Notes under the pieces: generated by a model | The model's input: only the letters and a program-made list of their open reading frames with translations | What the model was told of the DNA's origin: nothing | Database searches by the model: none | DNA from: Pseudomonadota bacterium | Lineage (GTDB): Bacteria > Pseudomonadota > Gammaproteobacteria > Pseudomonadales > Moraxellaceae | Reading direction: 5' to 3' | Assembly: GCA_023393635.1 (NCBI GenBank) | Contig: JAEWKT010000041.1 | Span: 1 to 64,000 of the forward strand | Length of the DNA stretch: 64,000 nt | Shown: piece by piece, positions 43,170-51,816 of the stretch | Position numbering within the stretch: position 1 is the first letter of the stretch | Layout: the number at the start of each line of letters is the position of its first letter | Translations under genes and position numbers: made by a program

Positions 43170-45761
43170 TTAAGCCACGTTCCCTTCCAAGAAGTCTTTG
43201 GCAAAGCGCTGCAACACGCCACCTGCTTCATAAATCAACACTTCTTCGGCCGTATCAAGACGAGAAATCACAGGCACTTGTTCTGTTTCGCCATTAGTGC
43301 GGGTAATCACCAAGGTCATCTCAGCGCGTGGCGTGTGTTCGCCCAGCACATCATAAGTTTCAGTGCCATCAAGTTTTAAAGTATTGCGGTTAACGCCCTC
43401 TTTAAACTCTAGCGGCAACACGCCCATACCCACTAGATTAGTGCGATGAATACGCTCAAAGCCTTCGGCCACAATCACTTCAACCCCAGCCAAACGCACG
43501 CCTTTTGCTGCCCAGTCACGGCTAGAACCCTGGCCATAATCCGCACCTGCAATGATAATTAGCGGTTGTTTGCGCTCCATGTAGGTTTCAATGGCTTCCC
43601 ACATACGGGTCACCTGACCTTCTGGCTCAATACGCGCCAATGAACCCTGAATCACCTTGCCGTTTTCATCCCGCACCATTTCATTCAATAGTTTCGGGTT
43701 GGCAAAGGTTGCGCGTTGTGCGGTTAAATGATCACCGCGATGCGTGGCGTAACTGTTAAAGTCAACTTCTGGCAAGCCCATTTTGGCAAGGTATTCACCT
43801 GCGGCACTGCTGGCCAAAATCGCATTGGATGGTGACAAATGATCGGTGGTAATGTTATCACCCAGTACTGCAAGCGCGCGCATGCCTTTCATGCTGCGTT
43901 CACCTGCCAACGCCCCTTCCCAATAGGGTGGACGACGAATATAGGTCGACATTTCACGCCAGTCATACAATGGGCTTACCGCTTCTTCTGCTTGGCCTAA
44001 GTCAAACATGGGAATGTAAATTTGGCGGAATTGCTCAGGCTTCACGCTTTTGGCAACTAATGCATCAATTTCTTCATCACTTGGCCAGATGTCTTTAAGG
44101 TAAATTGGATTGCCGTTTTGGTCAGTGCCCAATGAATCACGCTCAATATCAAAGCGAATTGTACCTGCAATGGCATACGCCACTACTAAAGGTGGAGATG
44201 CCAAAAATGCTTGTTTGGCATACGGATGAATACGGCCATCAAAGTTGCGGTTGCCTGATAACACGGCAGTGGCGTACAAATCACGGTCAATAATTTCTTG
44301 CTGAATGACAGGATCAAGTGCGCCAGACATGCCATTACAGGTGGTGCAAGCAAAGCCAACAATACCAAAGCCTAATTTTTCAAGTTCACCCAATAGATTG
44401 GCGTCTTTTAAATACAGCTCAGCCACTTTAGAACCTGGGGCAAATGAGGTTTTTACCCATGGTTTACGCTCAAGGCCAAGCTCGTTTGCTTTGCGCGCTA
44501 CCAACGCAGCGGCCACCACGTTACGTGGATTACTGGTGTTGGTACAACTGGTAATGGCCGCAATAATCACCGCACCATCTGGCATTAAGCCGTCTTCTTT
44601 AATCCACTCGCCAGCAATGCCTTTAGCTGCTAGATCACTGGTTGATACGCGTGCATGCGGATTGGATGGGCCAGCCATGTTACGTGTCACGGTGGATAAA
44701 TCAAAATGCAATACACGTGGATACACCGCAGTTTTTAAGCTATCTGCCCATAAGCCAGTGGTTTTGGCATAGTTTTCAACCAGTGCCACTTGTTCAGATT
44801 CACGGCCAGTAATGGTTAAATAATCAAGCGTTTGCTGGTCAATGTAGAACATCGCGCCTGTTGCACCATATTCTGGGGTCATGTTGGAAACAGTGGCACG
44901 ATCGCCAATGGTCATACTGTCCGCGCCTTCGCCAAAGAACTCAAGGAACGCGCCAACCACGCGCTCTTTACGTAAAAACTCGGTCAGTGCCAGTACGATA
45001 TCGGTCGCAGTAATGCCTACCTGGCGTTGGCCAGTAATTTCCACACCCACAATATCAGGCAGGCGCATCATCGACGCACGGCCAAGCATCACGGTTTCAG
45101 CTTCTAAACCACCCACACCCACGGCAATCACGCCCAAAGCATCGACATGTGGCGTGTGTGAATCTGTACCCACACAGGTATCAGGGAATGCAATGCCATC
45201 TCGTGCCTGAATCACTGGCGACATTTTTTCCAGATTAATCTGGTGCATAATGCCGTTGCCTGCTGGAATCACATCCACATTTTTAAAGGCAGTTTTGGTC
45301 CATTCAATAAAATGAAAGCGATCTTCATTACGGCGATCTTCAATAGCACGGTTTTTTTCAAACGCATCAGGATCAAAGCCACCGCACTCCACAGCTAGCG
45401 AGTGGTCAACAATTAGCTGTGTCGGCACAACAGGGTTTACTTTGGCAGGGTCACCACCTTGATCGGCAATCGCATCACGCAGGCCAGCCAGGTCAACCAG
45501 TGCGGTTTGACCCAAAATATCATGGCACACCACACGCGCTGGATACCAGGGAAAATCCAAATCCTGACGGCGTTCAATAAACTGCTTTAAATAGTCGGTT
45601 AAATGCTCTGGCTCGGCACGACGTACCAATTGCTCAGCCAGCACACGCCAAGTGTATGGCAGAGTGTCATACGCACCTGGCTGGATGGCGTCAACGGCGG
45701 CACGGGTATCAAAGTAATCAAGCTGAGTACCCGCTAATGGCTTACGATATTGTGTATTCAT
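43170..45761 (-). CDS. acnD: Fe/S-dependent 2-methylisocitrate dehydratase AcnD
   Basis: 863 aa aconitase-superfamily enzyme. MNTQYRKPLAGTQLDYFDTR, LPYTWRVLAEQLVRR and QLIVDHSLAVECGGFD identify the AcnD branch. Cluster cysteines are in AITSCTNTSNP and ACTTCNG. Dehydrates 2-methylcitrate to 2-methylaconitate (trans product), which PrpF isomerises. Start taken at ATG 45759-45761; a TTG two codons upstream extends the frame. A hairpin lies in the 5' leader. Neither prpC nor prpB adjoins it. Confidence 0.94.
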   Translation of the reverse strand: MNTQYRKPLAGTQLDYFDTRAAVDAIQPGAYDTLPYTWRVLAEQLVRRAEPEHLTDYLKQFIERRQDLDFPWYPARVVCHDILGQTALVDLAGLRDAIADQGGDPAKVNPVVPTQLIVDHSLAVECGGFDPDAFEKNRAIEDRRNEDRFHFIEWTKTAFKNVDVIPAGNGIMHQINLEKMSPVIQARDGIAFPDTCVGTDSHTPHVDALGVIAVGVGGLEAETVMLGRASMMRLPDIVGVEITGQRQVGITATDIVLALTEFLRKERVVGAFLEFFGEGADSMTIGDRATVSNMTPEYGATGAMFYIDQQTLDYLTITGRESEQVALVENYAKTTGLWADSLKTAVYPRVLHFDLSTVTRNMAGPSNPHARVSTSDLAAKGIAGEWIKEDGLMPDGAVIIAAITSCTNTSNPRNVVAAALVARKANELGLERKPWVKTSFAPGSKVAELYLKDANLLGELEKLGFGIVGFACTTCNGMSGALDPVIQQEIIDRDLYATAVLSGNRNFDGRIHPYAKQAFLASPPLVVAYAIAGTIRFDIERDSLGTDQNGNPIYLKDIWPSDEEIDALVAKSVKPEQFRQIYIPMFDLGQAEEAVSPLYDWREMSTYIRRPPYWEGALAGERSMKGMRALAVLGDNITTDHLSPSNAILASSAAGEYLAKMGLPEVDFNSYATHRGDHLTAQRATFANPKLLNEMVRDENGKVIQGSLARIEPEGQVTRMWEAIETYMERKQPLIIIAGADYGQGSSRDWAAKGVRLAGVEVIVAEGFERIHRTNLVGMGVLPLEFKEGVNRNTLKLDGTETYDVLGEHTPRAEMTLVITRTNGETEQVPVISRLDTAEEVLIYEAGGVLQRFAKDFLEGNVA

Positions 45762-46315
45762 AGACAAAAATTCAATTAGGTCAAATTGAGGCGGCAGGCA
45801 GCGTTCATCAAACGCTGCTGCTGTAGCGATGGCGACAAATGCTCTCGTTTATGTGTATATTCTACGCCCTCAAACTATCGTTTCCCAAATCCTATATTTA
45901 TCAACAAATTAACCCCAAAAATCCCACTTTTTGAAATAATTTGTTACATAGTTGTAGGGTTTTTACTCTATTTTTAAATTTTAAGGTCTTAAAGCAATCA
46001 CTATAGAGCATGTTATCAAGAAAAATGATTTAATAATTAAATGCTTATGATTAGATCAATCTTTTAATTATAGGTTTGATAGCGACACTGGCTTGTTGAT
46101 AATGAAATAATAATGGCAATATTTTTAGGCGATTCTCAGGCATGTCTTATCTAAGACTAAGCGTTTCATTGATTGGATAGGTGCTATCTGTACTGGGCAT
46201 ACACTATTTTATACAGCAGAATTTTACTGGTTTATTTTATTATTGAATGATTGAATTGGCTGTTCAATTGTTTGTGGGCTAAATTGATGAATACGTTATT
46301 GAGTGGAGAATAAAT
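45762..46315. other. AT-rich intergenic region between acnD and ygfZ
   Basis: 554 bp between divergent genes. Apart from the hairpin at 45798-45818 I see no gene, tRNA or repeat. It must hold both promoters; several AT-rich -10-like hexamers exist but none is convincing. A 63-codon plus-strand frame from 45786 has no good start or homology and is treated as spurious. Confidence 0.6.
45798..45818 (-). promoter_or_regulatory. Perfect hairpin in the acnD leader
   Basis: GCAGCGTT and AACGCTGC form a perfect 8-bp stem with a 5-nt loop, 37-57 nt upstream of the acnD ATG. It could be a protein-binding or mRNA structure; no known motif matched. Confidence 0.5.
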
Positions 46316-47047
46316 ATGTCCTTAAGCACAGGCTTTAGTCGCTGTACATTACAAGGCACAGATGCCGAAAAATTCCTGCAAGGTCAAGTGACGGTTGATG
46401 TGAGCAAATTAGATGAGCAGCACTACCAGGCCACAGCCATTTGTGATTTAAAAGGCCGTATTCATTTTGGAATCTGGCTAAAAAGATACAGTGCTGAGTC
46501 TATTGAAGTGGTCATCGCCAATGATCAGGTAGACAGCTTACAAGCGCATATCAAAAAATACGGTGCGTTTTCCAAGTTTACACTTAATGCCGCTCAACCT
46601 ATTGCACTGGCAATTGAGCATGGCAAGGCAACATTTAGCCATGCAGAAACTGATATTAGCCCCGCACAGTGGCAGCAAACCGCTATTACCCAAGGTCAGG
46701 CATGGATCAGCGCACAGACAGCAGGACTGTTTCAGCCACAAGAGTTGCGCTTACATCAGCGTGGCGGCGTTGATTACGACAAAGGCTGCTATTTGGGTCA
46801 GGAAGTCATTGCACGCTTATGGTTTAGAGCCAAGCCCAAGCAATGGTTGCATTTAATTGCTGGCACAGGTGATACGCCAGTGGCTGGGCAAAAACTGGTA
46901 GATGATATTGATGTGGTGAATGCGGTAGACGTTGCTGCTGGCTGGCAAGCGTTAGTAGTAGCAAGACCTGCCAATTTAGAAAATTCAGGTTATACGCTGC
47001 TGGATTTACCAGAAGGTTTAAATGGCGATGTGGCGCGTGAGAAGTAA
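46316..47047 (+). CDS. ygfZ: YgfZ folate-binding Fe-S cluster protein
   Basis: 243 aa, GcvT-like fold. The invariant K-G-C-Y-x-GQE motif is KGCYLGQE (about 156-163). LQGQVTVDV and CDLKGRIHFG fit the family. YgfZ supports repair or assembly of [4Fe-4S] enzymes such as MiaB, and so could serve the several Fe-S enzymes here (MiaB, class I fumarase, AcnD). GGAG lies 8 nt before the ATG. Confidence 0.9.
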   Translation: MSLSTGFSRCTLQGTDAEKFLQGQVTVDVSKLDEQHYQATAICDLKGRIHFGIWLKRYSAESIEVVIANDQVDSLQAHIKKYGAFSKFTLNAAQPIALAIEHGKATFSHAETDISPAQWQQTAITQGQAWISAQTAGLFQPQELRLHQRGGVDYDKGCYLGQEVIARLWFRAKPKQWLHLIAGTGDTPVAGQKLVDDIDVVNAVDVAAGWQALVVARPANLENSGYTLLDLPEGLNGDVAREK

Positions 47048-47222
47048 TGGCATATTGGCTCTTGTTCATTAGATTTTTTCCTCTCCCCTCTGGTGCGTCC
47101 TCACTATTGAGAGAGGGGATTTAAGCGTGCGTAAATTACTGACGCAATAAGCTTATTGAATCCGTGATAATTACAGGAATTAATGGCAAAATAGCCTGTC
47201 ATACCTCATCATTAATTTAAAC

Positions 47223-49241
47223 ATGACCAGTGCTGTGCCTTATACGCTTGATTTATTTGATACTGATTCTAATCAGGTTAAGCCAGAATGCTCTCCTTAT
47301 TCCTTTAAATTCATTGATTTATTTGCAGGAATCGGCGGTTTTCATATGGCACTGTCTAGTCTTGGCGGCACCTGCGTATTTGCCTCAGAAATGGATAAAT
47401 ATGCCCGTGAAACTTACAGTGCCAACCACTCAATAGATCCGCTTCAATTTAATGATGATATTCGCAAAATTGCTCCTGATGCGATTCCTGATCATGACGT
47501 CCTTTGTGCAGGTTTTCCATGTCAGCCTTTTTCCCAAGCAGGGCAAAAACAAGGCTTTAGCGATGGCCGAGACTCAGAACGCGGCAATTTGTTCTTTTGT
47601 ATTGTCGATATTTTAGAAGCGAAACGACCTAAAGCATTTATCCTAGAAAACGTACGGCACTTGGTTAAACATGACGAAGGCAGAACATTTGCCATTATCA
47701 TGCAGCTACTCCGCGATATTGGCTATTATATAGAATATAAAGTCTTAAAAGCCTCGGATTTTAATGTGCCGCAACATCGTGCGCGTGTATTTATTGTGGG
47801 TTTTGATCAACAAAAACTGACTAAAAACGATCCTTTTCAATTTCCGCCTGCATTGCCACTGACTCAAAGCATGTCTGATATTTTTAATGCCCCGTGCGAT
47901 AAAAAAATTGGCTTTACCTTACGCGTGGGCGGTAAAGGCTCCAAAATTGATGACCGGCGCAACTGGGAATTTTATCGCGTTAATGGTGAAGTGAGACGCT
48001 TAGGCTTACCAGAAGCAAAAAAAATGATGACTTTCCCTGAGGATTTTATTTTCCCTGTTTCAACGTCTCAGGCCATGAAACAACTGGGCAACAGTGTGTG
48101 TGTTGATGTGGTCAAAGCAGTGGCGAAAGATACGATTGGCTTCATGCAACACTCAATGCAAGACAATAAGCAGGATATATCATTAACAGGGGCGAATAAA
48201 TTGGTGATTAAGCGTAATAAAGGTGAATTAAGTGAAATTTATGCTTTATTAAAAGTCATTCAGCAAAAAATAATCCCATATGGTGATGTGCATGGACAAG
48301 CAGCGGCTCATCAGATTCAGGTGATTAAACTACGTCAAAAACATCAAAGCATTGTCTTGCACGATCTAAGCATTGATATTATTGCTGGCGATCAAACCAC
48401 TTCTATTAACACGGCTGATCTTATCACTCAGGCAGAACTAAATGCGCTGGTCACAGAAATTAAAGCAGGGCGTGGCACGTTTAACTCAACTAAACTTGAT
48501 AGTGCCATGAAATTGCTTAATGCCGAGCAAACCAAAGGTAATTCCTTTGAAAAGGCCGATGTAATAATAGATTTTGCTGAATCTGGTTGTGTGTTCCAAC
48601 AACAGGGTATTGGAATAAAATCGTTTCTGGGCAACTCACCAACCTTATTGAATGCATCTCAGGCCACTAATTTTATTTATAAAATAGAAGGCTTAAATCC
48701 TGCGCTAATTGATTCGATTAATCAAATTGACAGCAGTGCAAAAATAAAAGATCGGCTTCGGCATATTCAGCAAGCAGGAGCAACCATACGTTTTCATGCC
48801 TGTGAGAACCCCATTTATGAATCCACGTTGAGAAAAACTGACTCGCAAATGCCTGAAATATTATCCGAGGCCTTGCTGAGTTTTTTTCTAAAAGAAACTG
48901 ATAAATTTTTATCAAGTTATCCTAAAACCAGAATTACTGATCCCGTTAAAGCCAGTCAAGTGGATTGCCGCTTACGCGATTTTGTGAAAGCCACCATGCT
49001 TGGTATTTTCCCCACGCGGGAATGGGATGGTGAGCTGAGTGCGCAAGGGGTCTTTTTATTAAAAAATGATGGAGACATTGTTTTTTACCATACCAATCAG
49101 GATAAAACGCTGAAACAATATTTTTATGAGCATTGCTTTTTTGACACGCCTTCCAGTACTCGCCACCGCTTTGGTTTATTATATAAAGAAAATAACCAGA
49201 TTTTCTTTAAACTCAATTTACAGCTTAGGCTAACTGAATAG
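47223..49241 (+). CDS. Fused C5-cytosine methyltransferase/HpaII-family restriction endonuclease
   Basis: 672 aa. Residues 28-310 are a C5-cytosine methyltransferase: motif I LFAGIGGF (33-40), catalytic PCQPFS (C100), ENV (142-144), QHRAR (184-188), GNSVCVDVV (289-297). After a short linker, residues 325-672 match the HpaII-type endonuclease: NKGELSEIY (332-340), IKSFLGNSPTLLNAS (465-479), YPKTRI, DCRLRDFVKA (581-590), FDTPSSTRHRFG (640-651) and KLNLQLRL. D446/D450 and K466 are candidate PD-(D/E)xK residues. The two halves are normally separate genes; here one uninterrupted frame holds both. Target CCGG is inferred only. Confidence 0.88.
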   Translation: MTSAVPYTLDLFDTDSNQVKPECSPYSFKFIDLFAGIGGFHMALSSLGGTCVFASEMDKYARETYSANHSIDPLQFNDDIRKIAPDAIPDHDVLCAGFPCQPFSQAGQKQGFSDGRDSERGNLFFCIVDILEAKRPKAFILENVRHLVKHDEGRTFAIIMQLLRDIGYYIEYKVLKASDFNVPQHRARVFIVGFDQQKLTKNDPFQFPPALPLTQSMSDIFNAPCDKKIGFTLRVGGKGSKIDDRRNWEFYRVNGEVRRLGLPEAKKMMTFPEDFIFPVSTSQAMKQLGNSVCVDVVKAVAKDTIGFMQHSMQDNKQDISLTGANKLVIKRNKGELSEIYALLKVIQQKIIPYGDVHGQAAAHQIQVIKLRQKHQSIVLHDLSIDIIAGDQTTSINTADLITQAELNALVTEIKAGRGTFNSTKLDSAMKLLNAEQTKGNSFEKADVIIDFAESGCVFQQQGIGIKSFLGNSPTLLNASQATNFIYKIEGLNPALIDSINQIDSSAKIKDRLRHIQQAGATIRFHACENPIYESTLRKTDSQMPEILSEALLSFFLKETDKFLSSYPKTRITDPVKASQVDCRLRDFVKATMLGIFPTREWDGELSAQGVFLLKNDGDIVFYHTNQDKTLKQYFYEHCFFDTPSSTRHRFGLLYKENNQIFFKLNLQLRLTE

Positions 49242-49247
49242 GAATAT

Positions 49248-49853
49248 TTACTTCGACACCGACCCATGTCCTGTCCAGTAAAAGCGCATTAACCAGTGCG
49301 CAGCTTCTCCTGCATAGTCAATACCCACGCGTTTGGCCACACTCACAGGCACTTGTTGGTTGGTTTTAGCTTCTACCCATAAACCCAGTTTTTCACCCAG
49401 CAAATGGTTATTTAAACGTTTGTCGATATTTAAAAACTTGGTCAGCTTGGCAGGCCCTGCCCCGCGTTTAATTGGCTCGTCCTCCATGCAAACAGCCCGA
49501 ATCAATACCGCTTCAGGTTGGCCAACTTCAGTGGTGACAATATTTAATAAATAATGCAGGCCATAAATTAAATACACATATACCGTGCCTGCCTGTTTAT
49601 ACATCACACTGGTGCGTGGTGTGTGCCGCCCCTCAAAGGAATGACACGCTGAATCAATGATGCCCAAATACGCTTCGGTTTCAGTAATCACCGCGCGGAT
49701 CACCTGACCATCATCCATACGGCGACACAAATAACAACCAATTAAATCTGCTGCCACCACTGCTGTGGGACGCCTAAACCAGTCATGCTCAAGCACTTGC
49801 TGGGATGCTATTGAGGATGTTATCTGTGGTGGTTGGTTAGATGAATTAATCAT
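49248..49853 (-). CDS. mpg: 3-methyladenine DNA glycosylase (AAG/MPG family)
   Basis: 201 aa. Base-excision repair glycosylase removing alkylated purines. Landmarks: WFRRPTAVVAADLIGCYL, ITETEAYLGIIDSACHS (catalytic glutamate in TETEAY), RTSVMYKQAGTVYVYLIYG, RGAGPAKLTK. I start at ATG 49851-49853 with AAGGAAAT just upstream; the frame extends 14 more codons. Convergent with, and 6 bp from, the methyltransferase-endonuclease gene. Confidence 0.9.
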   Translation of the reverse strand: MINSSNQPPQITSSIASQQVLEHDWFRRPTAVVAADLIGCYLCRRMDDGQVIRAVITETEAYLGIIDSACHSFEGRHTPRTSVMYKQAGTVYVYLIYGLHYLLNIVTTEVGQPEAVLIRAVCMEDEPIKRGAGPAKLTKFLNIDKRLNNHLLGEKLGLWVEAKTNQQVPVSVAKRVGIDYAGEAAHWLMRFYWTGHGSVSK

Positions 49854-49965
49854 ATTTCCTTGAAGTGTGCTTGTTTTTAACCACTGTAAGACCAATATCC
49901 CTTAATTAAAGTCGCCATATTGTAAGACTGTATTAAGAATTTTAACTTAACCGATGAGCAGTGCC

Positions 49966-50787
49966 ATGCCTGAGTTACCAGAAGTTGAAACCACCAAAAC
50001 CAGTTTGTTGCCATTACTTGGGCAAACGATTACTCAAGTACAAGTGCGTCAAGCCAGTTTGCGCTGGCCAGTGCCCAATGATTTGTCCAAACTGGTAGGA
50101 CAAAAACTACTACGTTTAGAGCGGCGAGCGAAGTATATTCTGGCGCATTTTGAACATGATGCCTTGCTGATGCATTTAGGTATGTCGGGTAGTTTTAGCA
50201 TTTGTACTGGCGCTGATGAACTGCGTAAGCATGATCATATCATCGTGCAATTTGCTGACGAACAACAGCAGGTCACTGAACTACGCTATCACGATCCGCG
50301 ACGTTTTGGCTGCATGTTATGGCTAGAAAACGGTACGCACACCTTACTTTCCAAACTTGGCCCTGAACCTTTAGATAATGCGTTTAATGCCGAGTATTTG
50401 GCTGCCAAGTTAAGCGGTAAAAAAACTCCCATTAAAGTGGCTATTATGGATAACAGCGTGGTGGTGGGCGTCGGTAATATTTACGCCACTGAAAGCCTGT
50501 TTAATACGCATATTCATCCTGCACGTGCGGCTGGGTCACTGAAACCAAAGGAGATTGAGCAACTGGTGCTTGAAATCAAGCGTACTCTAAAACAAGCGAT
50601 TAACCTGGGTGGCTCTACCCTGCGCGACTACACCAATGCCATGGGCGAAAATGGCTATTTTCAGCAAACCCTACTGGCTTATGGTCGCGCTGGCGAGATG
50701 TGCGTCAACTGTGAAACGCCATTAGAAAATTTAAAACTTGGCCAGCGTGCAAGTAGTTTTTGTCCCCAGTGTCAACCGTTAAAGTAG
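49966..50787 (+). CDS. mutM: Formamidopyrimidine-DNA glycosylase
   Basis: 273 aa. Removes 8-oxoguanine and cleaves the abasic site. The start must be ATG 49966, because the catalytic nucleophile is the proline after Met (MPELPEVETT). H2TH region: VGVGNIYATESLFN. The C-terminal zinc finger is complete: C249-x2-C252 and C269-x2-C272 (CVNC, CPQC). The 112-bp divergent gap to mpg may carry both promoters. Confidence 0.95.
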   Translation: MPELPEVETTKTSLLPLLGQTITQVQVRQASLRWPVPNDLSKLVGQKLLRLERRAKYILAHFEHDALLMHLGMSGSFSICTGADELRKHDHIIVQFADEQQQVTELRYHDPRRFGCMLWLENGTHTLLSKLGPEPLDNAFNAEYLAAKLSGKKTPIKVAIMDNSVVVGVGNIYATESLFNTHIHPARAAGSLKPKEIEQLVLEIKRTLKQAINLGGSTLRDYTNAMGENGYFQQTLLAYGRAGEMCVNCETPLENLKLGQRASSFCPQCQPLK

Positions 50788-50826
50788 TGTCAGCCCGTAA
50801 AGTAAATCGTAGACGTTAATGTAAAC

Positions 50827-51714
50827 TTAAATCAGTCGCGAATAATACAACACCACAATGGCTATCAGTGATAAGCCCACAAAGCCCCATGCAGTTTTTT
50901 TAAGCCGCTCTTTAAACAGAATAACGCCTGCAATAATGCCAAGTAGCACGACTAAAATATTCATGCTGGCAAACACAATGGCTGGATTACTGGCCAGTTG
51001 TTGATGCGCCTTGATATAAAACCAGATATTGGCAAAGTTGATACAGCCCAGTAGCAAGCCCAGCCAGATATGTTTAAACTGAAAAAACAAGTGTAATTTT
51101 TGGGCAACCATCTGCCATACAAATAACAGTACAAAAGCAATAATAAAACTGCAAAACAATGCCGTGCTGGTGGCATACCCTAAAGTAGCAATATATTTAA
51201 GCAATACATCAACTGCCGCGTAACCCATCCACACTATACTCAGTAACAGGCCGCTTGAATAAAAACTGTGTCCTTTTTTTATTTTACTTTTTACTGTGCC
51301 TTGCTGTGCGCTTAACACCAGACCCAACACGCTGCATAAACCCAGCCCAATGCCCAAAACTTTAAGCCAGTTAAATACTTCCTGAAACCAAAAAAATGCC
51401 GCCAGCAACGATAACAATAACGACATACGCTGCGCCACTTCGGTTTTAATTAAGCCTGCATGTTGCAATGACAACGATAGTGCGAGAAAAATACTGGGCA
51501 ATAACAACCCCAAACCAATCAGCGGCAACCATGTTTGCGGTTGTTGTACGGACAAATGGCTTAAATCGGGTTTGATGAGGAGTGCGCTTAGGGTAATGGC
51601 TGCCACATAGTTCCAGGCAATCAAAGGCAATGCGACAAATCCCTTGGGCTTTGACCACTTTAAAATCAATGAAACCAGAACACTGCACAACGCAGCCAGT
51701 AATATTGCAAGCAT
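50827..51714 (-). CDS. EamA/DMT-superfamily transporter
   Basis: 295 aa with about ten membrane helices in two repeats, ending in a conserved IIAGVILFKERLKKTAW segment. The start MLAILLAALCSVLVSLILK fits the family; the frame runs 28 codons further. Substrate unknown; drug/metabolite exporter family. Weak ribosome site. Confidence 0.8.
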   Translation of the reverse strand: MLAILLAALCSVLVSLILKWSKPKGFVALPLIAWNYVAAITLSALLIKPDLSHLSVQQPQTWLPLIGLGLLLPSIFLALSLSLQHAGLIKTEVAQRMSLLLSLLAAFFWFQEVFNWLKVLGIGLGLCSVLGLVLSAQQGTVKSKIKKGHSFYSSGLLLSIVWMGYAAVDVLLKYIATLGYATSTALFCSFIIAFVLLFVWQMVAQKLHLFFQFKHIWLGLLLGCINFANIWFYIKAHQQLASNPAIVFASMNILVVLLGIIAGVILFKERLKKTAWGFVGLSLIAIVVLYYSRLI

Positions 51715-51816
51715 GAATAGAAGCTCAAATAAGTCATAAAAAAACGGCTTGAGATAAGCCGTTTCTGTCATTCGATTTTGTACATTTAGATCATACAAAA
51801 TAAACTGTATTAAACC

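Noticed and set aside
43107..43170. Promoter for the AT-rich operon overlapping the acnD terminator
   Set aside because: Several AT-rich hexamers exist but no -35/-10 pair with acceptable spacing could be fixed by eye.
45786..45977. 63-codon plus-strand frame between acnD and ygfZ
   Set aside because: No ribosome site, Arg/Cys-rich start without family similarity, overlaps the acnD leader hairpin.
47084..47119. TCCCCTCT/AGAGGGGA inverted repeat after ygfZ as a terminator or REP element
   Set aside because: 20-nt loop, no T run, single copy in the window; not enough to call.
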